Assembly (NCBI GenBank): GCA_025504975.1
Contig: JANUWI010000006.1
Span: 1,612,001 to 1,676,000, forward strand
DNA length: 64,000 nucleotides
From: Plenodomus lindquistii
Taxonomy: Eukaryota; Ascomycota; Dothideomycetes; Pleosporales; Leptosphaeriaceae
Direction: 5' to 3'
Below are positions 33,991 to 47,589 of this stretch, piece by piece (within the stretch, counting starts at the first letter, position 1; each line of letters begins with the position of its first letter). Under the pieces are notes generated by a model. The model searched no databases. It had not been told where the DNA came from and worked only from the letters and a program-made list of their open reading frames with translations. The position numbers and the translations under genes are program-made.

Positions 33991-36900
33991 AACTATTTAT
34001 TTATAATAAAGCTAGATTCTATTATAATAATAACTTTTAGCTATAGAAGTTTTTTTATAAGCTACCTCTATTTTTCTCTATACAAGCTTATTAAAGATAG
34101 AAAACTATACTAATCTCTATCTAAACTACCTCTATACTATATCTAGTCTAGATTCTATAAAAATCTATACTCTACTATTACCTACGTGCTAATATAGCAG
34201 AGAAAAAAAAAAAACTCTATAAAAATCTAGAACTACTACTAAATTCTACTTTATATAGTTTACTTTTTTAATAGAACTATAATAGTATAATTTTTTTATT
34301 TTTTTATATAAAGTTTATAAAAATATAATTTATTTAGCTTTTTAATCTACGCGTATTTCTATATACTTTTAAACTAATTTAAACACTTTTTAGTACTTTA
34401 TATTTTTAAACTATTATATTATAAAAAAATTATTTTTTTACTAGTAATAGCCTATATAATATTACTAATTTGTTTAAAAAAATTATTTAAATTTTTTAGT
34501 TAACTAGCTTTTAAAACTTTTTTAGTTCTAGCTCTAATTAACGCTAATAAATCTATTAATAATTCAAAACTAGATTTTAGAGATTTTTAGTTAACTAAAG
34601 TCTATAGGTTTAGATTTCTATAGTATTACTAGTTTAAATTAGTTTTAAAAAAGTTATATTAAACAGTACTAAAGTAGAGATTTAAAAACTACTAATAATC
34701 TAGTAGAATTAGAGGTAAAGCTAATACCTATTTTTATTAATAAATAATAAATTCTATTTTTTAAAAAATAAAAAGAAATAACTAGCTTTTATAGAAGGTC
34801 TATAAATTAATTAAATATCTAAAATATAGAAAATAACTAATAGTAGCTATTTAGAGAATAACTAGAGTTAGATAAAAACTAGATCTATTTTAGTAAAATT
34901 TAGAAATCTACTAACTATAATTTTTAATAATACTATTAAAATAATAGCCTAGCTATATACTAAATTTATAGTTTTAGAAACTAAAATAATATTTATTAAA
35001 AAAAAATTTTTATTTAATACTATTTCTAAACTTACCTCTATTTTTTACTAAAAACTTTTAAATTTATTAATATTATTAGTTAACTAGATTACTTTCTAAA
35101 GTTTTTTTTTATGTTTTTTAAAAGCTACGTTTATTAGAGTGTACTTTTTCTATTTTTAAACTATTAAATAGAAAAAACTCTATTTATAAATAATAAAAGA
35201 CTTTAATACTAAACTAACTTAAAATTAATAGTAACTACTACTATTCTAAGCGTGTTTATATAGTACTAGTCTAGAATAGTAGTTCTAGTCTAGCTAAAAA
35301 GTATTTTAAGCTTTAATATCTATTTAATAATAAAGCTAACTACTTTTTTTTTATAAAAGCTATAATAGCTACGCTTAATAGTTATTTTATTATAAATAAT
35401 TAATAAACTAAAGTATATAATACCTTTAACTAACTATATATAAAAAAAAATAAAACTTTTTTTATTTTTAAAGTTTATTTTCTAAACTATACTATAGAAA
35501 AATATATACTATATTTAGAATTAATTTACTATATATAGATAAAAATAACTTCTAGTTTATATATTTCTAGTTAAACTTTTAAATATACCTAGAATAACTT
35601 TTTACTATATATAATAAAATACTTTACTACTTTTAATATAGAAAAAAAAACCTACCTAAAAAATATATATTATTAGAACTTTTTTTATAATAGTACTACT
35701 AAGTTCTAAGCTAGAACTATAGTATAATCTAGTATAAATACTTTTTAAAAAAAGATTTTAGAAAATACTATACTTTATATAGCTTTTTAAACCTTTCTAT
35801 AATCTACTATAGTACTTTTATAGTAAATAGTAGCTACTTTAGCTTCTAAAAAGGTACTAAGTAACTACTATAACTATAGTAATCTAGAATACTACGCTAA
35901 TAAATATCTATTACTATAAATAAAAAAATTATAATTAAAAATTACTTTAACTAATATTATAACACTACTAAAGTACTAGACCTAAAAAAAAATTAGATAG
36001 AAAATAAATAGTTCTAAAAATATTACGCTATTTAGAATTAGGTTAAAAGTATAATCTATTAAACTTTAATTTTTTAAAACTATTTTAAAGTTTTTATTTT
36101 TTAATATCTACTATTTTATATAACCTATACGTAGCTGTAAAACTACTATTATTTAATAATACTAGTATTTAAAAATTTTTTTTTAAATATATATATTATT
36201 TTTTTTTATTTTTTTAATTTTAAACTAAAGTTTAAAAGCTACTCTATCTAGTAATAGTTAGAGGGTTTAAAAATAAATTTTTTTTACTAGTTATAAAATA
36301 TATCTATTTCTATATAATTATAGATAGATAAGAAATTCTAAACTATCTATTAATTATACTAGATCTAAAAGTATAGAATATAATTATTAGAATATAATAG
36401 TTAAAAAAGTTTAAAATTCTATAAAAAATAAATAGGTTCTATTTATAGTAGCCTACTATTTACTTAAAAATCTATATCTCTACTGTATTAATTTTTATAT
36501 AACTTTATTAAAGAATACTAAAAAAGTATATTACTTTTAATATTAAAAAATAAAACGCTTTATAGAAAAAAAAGTTATATTAAAAAACTAATAGCCTATA
36601 TTTTTAAATTAATTATATTTATAGAATTTTTAAAGCTCTATAATACTAGAATATTTTTTTAAAGATATAAAAACTAGACCTACTTTAAAAGCCTTTTAAA
36701 ACTTTTTTTAGTTTCTAAGTTACTATTATTTTAACTAATACTTTCTATTTTAATATAAAAAAAAAGAAAATAAGTTTTTTACTACTAGTCTATATAAAAT
36801 TAACTAGATTTTTAAAAATTATAATAAAAATAATATTAAAAAAAATAACTATTTAATCTAGAACTAACTTTTTCTCTACTACTAATAGTATTAGAACGTA

Positions 36901-37079
36901 TTTAGTTTATTAGCTATAAAAGAACTACTAGAATACTAACTATATAATTATAAAATTATTTTAAATAAACTTTTATATAATAACTTTAGCTCTCTATATA
37001 AATAAAATACTAAGAATTTAGAACCTATTAAAAAGTATATCTAGAAGAATTTATAGAAATAATTTCTAAAGATTTATTA

Positions 37080-38200
37080 TAGCCTTTTTACTTTTTTTAT
37101 TTTTTCTATCTATAAACTTAATAAATTACTCTATATCTATATTAAATACTATAAGTTTAACTAGCTTACCTAAAAAAACGTTTACTTAATTCTAAAAATA
37201 GATAACGTACTAATCTATTTAAATAAAGCTAAAATTTTTACTAAGTTTAATATTTAAGTAGCTTTTAATAAAATCTATATAGATTTAGAGTTTAAAAAAT
37301 ACACTACTTTTTATACCTACTATAGATTATATAAGTATAAAGTACTTTTTTTTTAGCCTTTATAATAGCCTTTTTATCTATTAAAAGTATATAAATAATA
37401 TATTTATAGATTATTTAAATAATTTCTATATAGTTTACTTAGATAAATTTCTTATTTATTTTTAAAATATCTAGAGCTACTAATAATACATTAAGCTTAT
37501 TCTAAAAGAACTATAAAAAGTAGAACTAGAAGTAGTAATTAAAGAAAATATATTTTTTATTATTTAGACTAAATATTTAGAATATATTCTAACTAATAAA
37601 AAAATAGAAATAGATTTAAAAAAAGTAAAAGTACTTTATAACTAGGTTTAATTTACTACTATAATAGATATTAATTTTTTTCTAGAGTTTAAAGAATTCT
37701 ATAGATAATTTATTTCTAAATTTTTATAAGTAGCTAAGCCTATAATAGCTCTATAAAGCCTTTTAACACTATTTATATAGACTAAAAATTATTAAAATAG
37801 CTTTAATAAGCTAAGGTTTTTATTTCTAGCAATTCTAGTTCTATACTACTTTAATTCTAATTATAATATAAAACTAGAAACTAACGCTTTTAATAAAGTA
37901 GTAGCTAAATTATATTTTAAAAACACCTAGATAGTAAAATACTTACTTTAATAGAGCTTAATTAGAAAATATATAATAATAAACTATTTACTATTATTAC
38001 TATTTCGAAAAAATAGAAAGATAAACTAATTTAAGTTTAGTACTAAGTCTAAGTATATACTAATTATTAATCTTTAAAGTACTTTATAAGTATAAAGGTT
38101 CTAAATTAATTATAAACTAACTAGGCTAAGTTTATAGCCTTTTTTAACTTTTAAATTAAATATACTCTAGGTAAAAGTAATAAACATATAGATACTTTTA
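37080..38200 (+). mobile_element. Ty3/gypsy retrotransposon pol remnant (RT and RNase H)
   Basis: Near 37,230-37,370 the plus strand reads IFTKFNI, stop, VAFNKIYIDLEFKKYTTF and then YRLYKYKVLFF. This is the RIPped form of the gypsy RT segment FTKLDI..AFHRIRI....EYTTF followed by the RYGLYKYKVLPFG region. Near 37,850-37,920 IKLETNAFNKVVA matches the RNase H ETDASNKVVAG region. Both are broken by stops. The element extends further on both sides but could not be bounded. Confidence 0.8.
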
Positions 38201-39119
38201 GTTAATAAAAATAAAATATAAAAGATTTTAAAGTAGCCTAGTAAAATAATAACTTTTTAGTTTTTTTTAATCTAGCTAGGCTATATAGCTATATTAACTT
38301 TAAACTAGTAAAGTAATACCTAGAGTTCTCTCTATAAATAACTATTACTTTTTTTTAACTAATTTTAATAATATTACTAGATTTTTTAGAGCTAATAGAA
38401 GCTTTATTAAGAAAAAACTAATAGTTATTTAAAAAGAAACGCTTTTTACTATTTTTTTAGTATTAAATAGATAATAGACTCTTTTTTTATAGTAACTACT
38501 TTTATATTTCTCTAGACTCTCTAGTCTATATATAATTTATTAGAGAGGTATATAATTAAATATTAATAGTCTACTCTAGTACTATAGAAACTTACTAGTT
38601 ATTTATATAATAATACTACTAGAAAAAATTAGAAGCTATTTATAAATAGTATATACGTAACTACGTTACCTACTAAAAATTCTATTTAAAATAGATTTAA
38701 ATATAAAAGTTTTTTTATTTTTTACTAATTCTAGAGAAATTTATATAATATTTTATAATAGACTTTTAATTTTTATTTAAAAACTAATATAGCTATAATT
38801 AAATTCTAGTAATTATTAATTAACTTTTAAAATTAATAATTATAATACTATACTATAAAATAATAAATATTTAAAGTTTTATTTAACTATTTATATAATA
38901 GGTATACTAGTTTAAATATACTTTTAAAAGTATTATTTCTAACTAAAGCACCTAGTTTATTTTCTAATTCTAGTTTAAATTTTATTAGATTATAAATACT
39001 AAAATATAACTTTTTACTATTTATTATAAATAAACTAATAGCTAAACTAAAATTATAAATAAATATATTAACTAATATTTATAGCTATAATAGATAGAGT
39101 CTAGTCTAGAGCTTTAGTA

Positions 39120-39850
39120 GTAAAGCTTTCGTCGGGAAATTCTATTGTGTAGTAAATTAAGTAAGTAGATAGAAAGTAACGTAAATAGCTGGTAATTAAC
39201 GTAAATTACCAATTTACTACTTTTACCCCACGAGGCCTTTTTTCACGTAGTTCACTAGTAATTTACTAGTAAATAACGTAAGTAACGTGAATTACTTTAA
39301 GTACTATTTTTACTTAATTTACCTCGCTTACCTCGCTTACCTCCTAGACCCCTGCTAGTTTAAAATAAAAAAGAACTTTACTTTTTTAAACTCTTTTAAG
39401 TTATATAACAACGTACGCAATTAATATAATAATATAATAGAAATTTCTAAATACTAAAATATTACCTTTATAGGCTTAGCGCGAAAAAAAAATATAGTTT
39501 TATTATCTATTTAAACTATTAGCAGCCCCTGCAAATTATTTTTAAGCGAGGAACATTAAAGCTTTTTAGTAAATAATTAATAACTATAGAACGGCTAGGC
39601 CTAAAATAGTAATTTTTTAACTAGGTTATAGCTAGACATTTATTCTATATTATTAGAATTTCAATTGCCTGATTAGGACTAGTTTCAATTTTTTATAGTG
39701 TTTGACGTTCGTGGGGTCAATGGGGTGAGCGAGGTAAATAAAGTAAATCAAGCCATTCACGTCAGCCACACTACTCAAGTCTTTTCCCAGTCATTTACTA
39801 GTAATTCAACTCATTTACAATGCGCTTAGTGAATGACCAGAATGCTACAA
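39120..39850. repeat. Less-mutated island with inverted ends inside the RIP block
   Basis: The segments 39,125-39,360 and 39,690-39,850 keep normal CpA/TpG and much more G and C than their surroundings. The right segment, reverse-complemented, resembles the left: both contain ACTAGTAAAT, then TTTACCTCGCT(T/C)ACC and (A/G)CCCC. The middle part is AT-rich. It could be a roughly 700-bp nonautonomous element with long inverted ends. A RIPped relative of the left segment lies at about 33,105-33,260. Confidence 0.5.
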
Positions 39851-40199
39851 AAAGTTTTTTCCTAACGTTAGAGCTATACTAAAAGTAGCTAGAGTATTCT
39901 ATATAAACTTCTATAAAATTTCTTTCTTCTATATAGAACTATAAAGTAGTTAATTTATTTTAATTTACTTAGTATTTCCTTTTTAGAATCTGCCTACTTT
40001 ATTTAAATTAACTTGCTTTTAACTAATTTATTACTCTATTAGTTTTCTAAATAGAAAGAAATAGGCTACTTTCTCTCTAAACTTTTTTATATTAGTTTAT
40101 AACTACCTAGTAGTTTAATAATAGGTAAAAAAGTATTTAGTACTAAATATCTAGACTACGTAGGCTATTAAAAAGTAATAGTAAATAGGTATTTAATAC

Positions 40200-42640
40200 T
40201 AGGCGCTATAAATAAAGTTTATACCTATTTTTAAAAAAAGATTTAGTAGAGAAAGTATTTAGTACTAGCTACTACTATAGTTACTACTATTATATATAGA
40301 TAATAAATAAGCCTAATAATATAATAGCTTTAGCGTTTTATACTAATAGTATAAAAGCTATAGGTAAAATAGATAAAAAGATTAAAATAGTATTAGTAAA
40401 AAAAATATATAGAAAAAAGCTAGTAAAAAATAAGCTTTTTACTAAAATAGAACTAATTAAATAGTTTATTAAAAATAAAGTTTAATAGAAAATGCTATAA
40501 ATAGAACCTAGCTCTACTACTTATTAAAAAGTAAAAGTTTTATAGTAATTCTCTATTAATAATATTAACTATAAACTAGAAGCCTTTATAGCTATAATCT
40601 CTAGTTAATTACTAATAGCTTAAATAGGTTTTTTTAATAAAAAACTCTCTAGATACTATAATAAGTTTTATACTTTAGTAGTAATTTCTATTTTTTTTTC
40701 TAAAAGTACTAGTTTAGTATACTAGAAAATCTCTAACCTAGCTACGCTTAGTAGTAACTATAAAAACTATAAATACTAGAAAATATAAATATAGTATAAA
40801 ATCTAGATAGATTATACTAGAGTAGAAAAAAATATTTTAGAATATATATTTAACTATTTAAAGAATAATATTACTTCTATTAGTATTTTTTAGATAAAGC
40901 GTAGAGACTAGTTCTATAAACGCTTTTAGAAATTTCTAAACTAGTAGTTCTCTAATAAAATACTAGATAAAAACGCTAGAAATAAACTTTTTACTTTTAA
41001 ATAGAAAAAATAGACTTTTTAAAAATTTAATATAGATTTTATAGGCCTAGTATTTAATATAGATAAAAAAAATAACTACTTATTTTTAAAAAGCTGCTAT
41101 ATAAATACTATTAACGCGGATTTAGCAAATTAAATAGTATTAGTAAAAGTACTTTAAAAGTAAATAGTATAGTAATTAATAGAGAAAGTAGAGTATATTA
41201 AAGAAAACCTCTACTATAGTAAACTCTATATATACTTCTACTATAGTAACTATTAAAAAAACTAAAAAAATCTAATAGATATTAACTTCTTTACTACTAG
41301 TTATAGTATTTACTTTTCTAAAGCTAAAAAATTTTAATAGGTTACTCTAAATAAATAAATAAAGTATTATAAAAATAATCTATACCTATACTATAGAAAA
41401 ACTAGCTATATATAATATATTTATAAGTTTACTATAGCTAAATACTTTATCTACGCGTTTCTAGTAGATACCTAGAAAGAAAAGTTAAAAAAAACTAACA
41501 GCTCTAGTAAATTAAAAAACTAGAATTTTCTAGAATAAGTTTTCTCTAGAGAGAAAGTAGTAGATTTAAATTATAATAGTTTAAAACTTTTTAGTAAAAG
41601 TAGCTAGATAGTAACCTAATTATAGTATAAACTCTAATTAATAAAGTTATTTTTATATTAGCTATACTAAATACTAGGTGCTTTACTTTTACCTTTATAA
41701 ATAAAAACTTTACTTAGAAAAACTACCTAGAGTAAATAGAAGTCCCCTGCTATCTAGTTATAGAAATAAATAGAGAAAAAACGTTAGTATTAATAGCTAC
41801 TAGGTATTTAATAGATCTAGAGAGATATAAAAAAAAGATATAGGCTTATATACTAGAAAAAAATTAGAAGTATAATCTAATTTTAAGCTATTTATAGATA
41901 GAAAAAAACTAAGTCTCTATTACTTTATAAAAGAAATTATTTTTTATAGAATTAAATAGTATTTATATTTAAAGTAGAGAAAGTAAAGCTTTAGCTCTAA
42001 ACGTTATAGAGGTTAATAGTAAAACCTACTAGCCGTAGCACTAGAGGTTTAAAAAAAAATAGTAAACTTTAGTTATTTATAGTTTTAATAGTAGATATTT
42101 AAAAAGCTTTAGTAAAAAAAATAGAACTAATAAATATATAAGTACTTTTTCTAGACTACTTTAAAAATTTATATAATATATTTTTAAAAAAAAAAGTAGA
42201 TAAATTAGTACTATACTATAAAGTAGCTATAGATTATACTATACTTTTTATTAAAATAAAAAAAAAAAGCTAGAAGTTCTATAGAAACCTTTTTATAGTA
42301 TATTATAAAAAAAGTTACTAGTTCTATATAAAGAATTTACTTTACTACTAGACTATAGATTTATCTATATTAGCTACTTAAATATCTTAGCTCTAGTACT
42401 ATTTATAAAAAAGTCTAGAAAAAAACTAAAGTTTTACGTAGACTATAGGGCCTTTAATACTATTTTAGAAAAAAACTACTATTTATTTCTACTAATTTAG
42501 AAGACTTTATTATAGATAGAATAAGCTAAGTAGTTTACTAAACTAGATATATTCTAAACTTTCTATAAAATCTAAATTACTAAAAATAATAAGTAGAAAA
42601 TAGTATTTAGAACCTAATTTAAACTTTATAAATAGATAGT
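40200..42640 (+). mobile_element. Ty3/gypsy retrotransposon remnant (gag to RT), truncated
   Basis: On the plus strand, 40,860-41,000 decodes to a retrotransposon Gag-like stretch with RRDWFYKRFRKFLN. Near 42,390-42,560 the reading ALVLFIKKSRKKLKFYVDYR is the RIPped form of gypsy APVLFVKKP.GGLRFCVDYR, followed by FTKLDIF. The RT frame stops where the LTR-like repeat begins at 42,632. Stops are frequent. It is separate from the RT remnant at 37.2 kb. Confidence 0.78.
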
Positions 42641-43275
42641 CTACTACTCTAGCGTATTTAGAAAGAGAGTAGTATATAGAAAATTACTTTTAATCTATTT
42701 TAAAAAAAAGTACTGCGTAGAAAATTACTTTTATAATATATATTTTTAAATATAAAGTCTAGTTTCTAGAGCTAATAATACTTTTCTATAGCTCTATCTA
42801 ACTCTAAAATTATTATAATTTAGGTATTATAGTTACTTTACCTATATACTATACTACTACTTTTTTTTCTCTACCTATTTTATATATCGTTTTTTTATAC
42901 TATTTTTATATATAAAAATGCTGTTTTTTTTTTATCTATCTATTTTTACTATATTTATAGGTATTAGCTTTATACTATAGTATTTTATTATTAGCCTATT
43001 ACTTAGTAGAATAAGTTTACACTTTTTTTTTTTATTATATAGAGTAGTAAAATCTTTTAACTACATAGTAGCAATTAGTAGTAAGTTTATTATAAAAATA
43101 CAAAATTAATATAGTTACTTAATAAGTAAAGTAATAAATAGAAAAAGCTTTAGCACTTTTTATAATTATTATACTAACTCTATTTTTACTAAAAGTTTAG
43201 TATCTAATATCTATCTATTAGACTATTAGCTACTAGTAGGCTATATATATAGTACTTTTTACTATATTTATATAA
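42632..43275 (+). repeat. About 650-bp dispersed repeat, copy 2 (LTR-like)
   Basis: Partner of 33344-33990 in direct orientation. It interrupts the gypsy RT frame at its left edge, so it inserted there or marks an element junction. Its sequence is slightly less AT-biased than copy 1. Confidence 0.6.
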
Positions 43276-43673
43276 CTTTTTACTACGTGTATATAACTCT
43301 CTACTATATATATATAACCTTCTACTATACACGTAGTATTTTTTACTTTACTAAATAATAATTTAAAGTAAAGCTAAAATAGCGTACTTAAAAACTATAT
43401 AATACTTTAAATATTAATATATAGTAAAACTAAAAATTTTAAAATTAATTATTTCTCTATAGTATTAACTTTAATTTAACTAATAAAAAAAGCTTTCTAA
43501 ACTACTTTTTTATAACTAGTATTAAAAAAAGCTATATAATTAAATAATAGGTTTTTTTAAACACGCTAGTATTTATAAATTTATCTAATATTAATAAAAC
43601 AGGTTTCTATATTAGATATATATATAATATTTCTAGAATACTAGTAGCTTTTAGAGCTAACTAAGTAAATATA

Positions 43674-43829
43674 TCTAGCTTTTAAATCTAGACTTTTATT
43701 ATTCTAACTTTATCTAGCTTCTAGAGCTAGACCTTTATTATTCTAACTCTATCTAGCTTCTAGAGCTAGACGTTTATTATTCTAACTCTATCTAGCTTCT
43801 AGAGCTATACTTTTATTATCTAAACTTTA
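43674..43829 (+). repeat. Tandem repeat, 39-bp unit, four copies
   Basis: TCTAGCTT begins at 43674, 43713, 43752 and 43791, an exact 39-bp period. Each unit ends with TTTATTATTCTAACT or a close variant. No coding role is apparent. Confidence 0.75.
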
Positions 43830-44534
43830 TTTTATATTTATATAAAAACTTTTAAACTACCTAGTAGCGCGTATATAAAATATAATTAAATAAACTAGAA
43901 ACTAGGCCTACTAGATAACTTCTACTATAAACCTACTAATATTTAATCTAGTTAAAAACTAGTATAGCTAGACTATAAAAAAATTATATAACTTTATATA
44001 AAGTTTATAAAAAAACTATATAGAGAATATATATAAAAACTATATAAATACTATTTTTTTACTATATTACTTTAGTATTTATACGTGTATACTCTATCTA
44101 GTATTATTATAACTAAATAAATAGTAGCCTAGTTTAGTAGTATAAACTATAGTTTATTATATAGTATTATATTATAGTATAATATAATATAAATATCTAA
44201 TAGGCTTTATATTATACTATATAAAAAAATATATAAAATAAGCTAATATACTAAAGCTAAAGTTATACTTTTTATATAAAACTTATTACTTTTTTTAAAT
44301 ATCTATTTTTTTATTACCTTTAGCCTATATACTAAGTAGATATTTAGTTAAAAACTATTATATTAATTTTATTATTTTTATTACTCTACTTATTTTTATT
44401 ATTATTTTTTTTATTATTTTTTTTATTTAGAATAGTTAGGCCTACTATAAAGCTAGCTAAAATCCTCTACTTTATAGTAGATATATTATTAATAAAAATA
44501 ACTCTATATACTACTTTTTTTATTTAGCCTATTT

Positions 44535-45060
44535 AATAGACCTAACAAAAGAACTAGCTCCTCTAGAGAATTTTTCTAGCCCTACAGAATTTTTAGAATT
44601 GTAGTATTAGAAATGCTTTTTTATACTATTTTTTAGATAAATTTAATTTTAGTATACTAGTAGCTAGCCCTAAAAAAAAAAGAAAACTAGAAATTCTCTA
44701 GTGCTAGCTCTAATTCTCTAGAGCTATACTTCTAATAAGCTTATTTTTACTTATTAATATATAAAAAGTAATTTCTATAATAATATTAGTGCCTAGTTAT
44801 AGATATAAGCTAGTGCCTTAGAGAATTTTTTTAAAAAAAAGTAGAAATTCTCTAGTGCTAGGCCTAATTCTCTAGAGCTATACTTCTAATAAGCTTATTT
44901 TTACTTATTTCTATATAAAAAGTAATTTCTATAATAGTATTAGTGCCTAGTTATAGATATAAGCTAGTGCCTTAGAGAATTTTTCTAAAATATTCTAAAA
45001 AAAGTAGAAATTCTCTAGTAATAGCTCTAATTCTCTAAAGCTATACTTCTAATAGCTTTA
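44535..45060 (+). repeat. Tandem repeat array, about 154-163 bp unit, three copies
   Basis: GAAATTCTCTAG starts at 44690, 44844 and 45007. Each unit also has GCTATACTTCTAATA and AAGTAATTTCTATAAT. The leader (GAACTAGCTCC ... AGAATTTTTCTAGCCC) and the units are the same family as the eight-copy array at 61035-62380, and both are followed by the same downstream sequence. It is part of a large duplication. Confidence 0.8.
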
Positions 45061-46010
45061 TTTTTACTTATTTTTATATTAATTATTATTTCTATTCTAA
45101 AAATAGAACCTAGTTTTAGCTATAAAGTAGTTATTTAAAAAATAATTCTAAAAACTATATAAATAGTAAAAATTAAATACTAGTAGCTATTATTATCTAA
45201 ACCTATTTTTTTTATACACTTTAATATACTTATTATTAAAATTAAATGCTATTTTTTCTATATTTATAGTAAAATATATATTTCTAAGCTAATAGCTTAA
45301 AAGGTTTTTTTAATTTTTTTTTAAATTTATATAACTTTTAAATATAGCTATAATACTATAAGTATATATATTTATAATACTAATAATAGCTTATCTATTA
45401 TATTAAATCTATTTACTATACTATAATTACTTACTACTTATAGTTATTAGGTATTCCTCTAAAGAAATTACAAAAAAAAAAGCAAAAGATCTTTTTTTTA
45501 TAAAAAAAAGGAAGACTATTATAATTAAACCTATAGCCTTTCTATATATAGTAGGCTAGTACTTAATAGTATAAGCTATTTACTACTTACCTACTATATA
45601 TTTTAGTTAAACTATTTTAGAATATTAACTATAATATACTATACTATATAACTTAAGTTTATAATATATATACTTTAGCTTTTTAATACTATAGCTACTA
45701 ACTATTATTTACTATTAAATCTAGTTATTACTAGTTATTATATTTAATATTAAAAAAGTTACCTATAATTATTATTATAAATTATAACTCTATTTTTAAA
45801 TACTAATATTACTTAAAGTAATAGTTATTACCTTTATATTTTAATATTTATAAAAAAAAGAATATAGGTCTAATAGTAGTTATTATAAGTATTCTAGGTA
45901 AATTTTATTACTATAAAAAGTATATATATATTATAACTATTATTAAATATAATATAGTAAGTAAAATTATAATAATTATTTATAATAGTTAAATTATAAT
46001 AATAATATAT
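45061..46010 (+). repeat. Duplicated segment downstream of the three-copy array
   Basis: It aligns with 62,380-63,000 at moderate identity. From 45484 to 45998 it appears identical to 63486-64000 at a constant offset of 18,002 bp. No coding is readable. Confidence 0.75.
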
Positions 46011-46749
46011 AGATAAATAGTTACACTTATAATAATAAAACTTAGTTATTAAAAATATAGTATTATTATATTCTAAATAGCTTTAATATATATTATTATT
46101 TTAGTATACTAACTATAGCTTTTTATAATTATAAATAGAATTAATTTTATTCTAAAATAGTATAATTTATATACCTTTTTAATAACTAATCTAGTATATA
46201 GATTCCTTTAAATTTAATATAAAAAACTTTTATAAAACTAGTTTTTTTAGTAGTTTTATTATATTATCTATTAAATTTTGTAAATTATAATAACTTTAAC
46301 TATTTACTATTAAATAAAATTCTACTTTTTTATATTATATAACTAGATTTATATAGGTAATATATATCTAAATTTAATATAAAAATTACTTATTATTTTA
46401 TTATAAAATAGTACTAATTAATAGATAAAAAAAGATTTTTTATTAATAAAAGTATTATTAACTATCTATAATCTACCTATAATTTAAAAGCTGTTTAAAT
46501 AGGTAAACTAATAGGGCTTAGCATAAAATTATCTACGTAGTAGGTAGAATTTACTAGTAAAACTTAGTATATAATAATAAGTAATAAAAATAAAAATATA
46601 AAAATAAAAAACTTATAAAGATCTACCTCTTATAAAGTAGAGTCTATTACAGTAGGAGCTTTATTAGGGACTATAGAAAATTAGCTTAGAAAATAGAAAA
46701 TAATAGAATATAACTTACTAGGCCCAATTAGGTTAGTAGAAAGCTAGAT

Positions 46750-47085
46750 TTAGAGTAAAAGGTCTTGATTTTTCTCTTTTAACTCTAAATTTTCTTATTC
46801 TAATTCGTAGATTCTAGCCTGCAAATCTACTACACCTATAATAATTAGTTAAAAAATATAATAAAAAATATATAAAAAATATATAATTACTTTGCTTAGA
46901 AGCTTCTAGCTTCTGCTTTTTTTTTTATAATTCTTTTGTAATTTTATTAATATCTTTATCTTTATTAGATAGATAAGATACTAAAGTACTAGTAGTACTA
47001 ATATTTTGCTGTAGAATAGCAAGAAAACTACTTTTTATAAGCCTAGAACTATTATTAGTAAGCTATAATTATAGAAGTAATAAAA

Positions 47086-47119
<34 letters not shown>

Positions 47120-47240
47120 CTTATAAAGACTTTAAACTAATAGGACGTCTAGGGGGCTTTCTAGTAGAGATTACTATATTAGAACTAGTTACCCTACTAG
47201 CCTAATTAGACCTAGTAGCCCTAGTTATAGGTGCTATATT
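46750..47240 (-). pseudogene. Spliced coiled-coil protein remnant, unrecognised
   Basis: Two minus-strand exons join in frame (47048-46891 and 46835-46750) across an intron with GTAATT donor, a CTAATTATT branch region and a TATAG acceptor. The joined reading includes DKDINKITKEL, stop, KKKQKLEASKQS, VVDLQARIYELE, stop, ENLELKEKNQDLLL and ends at 46750. The heptad pattern is a clear coiled coil. The two stops are both TAA where CAA would fit. An upstream frame with STRKPPRRPISLKSL (about 47,205-47,125) may be another exon. It could be a transposase C-terminus or a bZIP-like protein; I cannot say. Confidence 0.5.
47098..47120. repeat. Poly(A) tract
   Basis: About 22 consecutive A residues. On the minus strand this is a poly(T) run near the start of a likely intron of the coiled-coil remnant. 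Confidence 0.6.
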
Positions 47241-47589
47241 AGAATATAGAAAAAAGAAATAAAAAAAAGGTAAACTTACGCTATTATAAATGTTTTTTTT
47301 TTATTTACTAATTTTACATAGGTAGGAACACAAGGAAAATAGAAGTTTAAAATAAAAAAAAATAAGATAAAAGCGTAAAACTAGAAAAAAAAATAGATAA
47401 AAAAGATATATAAAAGTATAGAATTATATAAGCTAGTTAAAAAGATATAATAGGTTAAAGTTTATATACCTTTACTATCTCTATAGCTATTATAGCTAAT
47501 TCTTTATAACTTATATATTTCTATCTACTAATAGTACTCTATAATATATTTTAAAAAAATTATACATTTATTATATAATTACTAAAATA

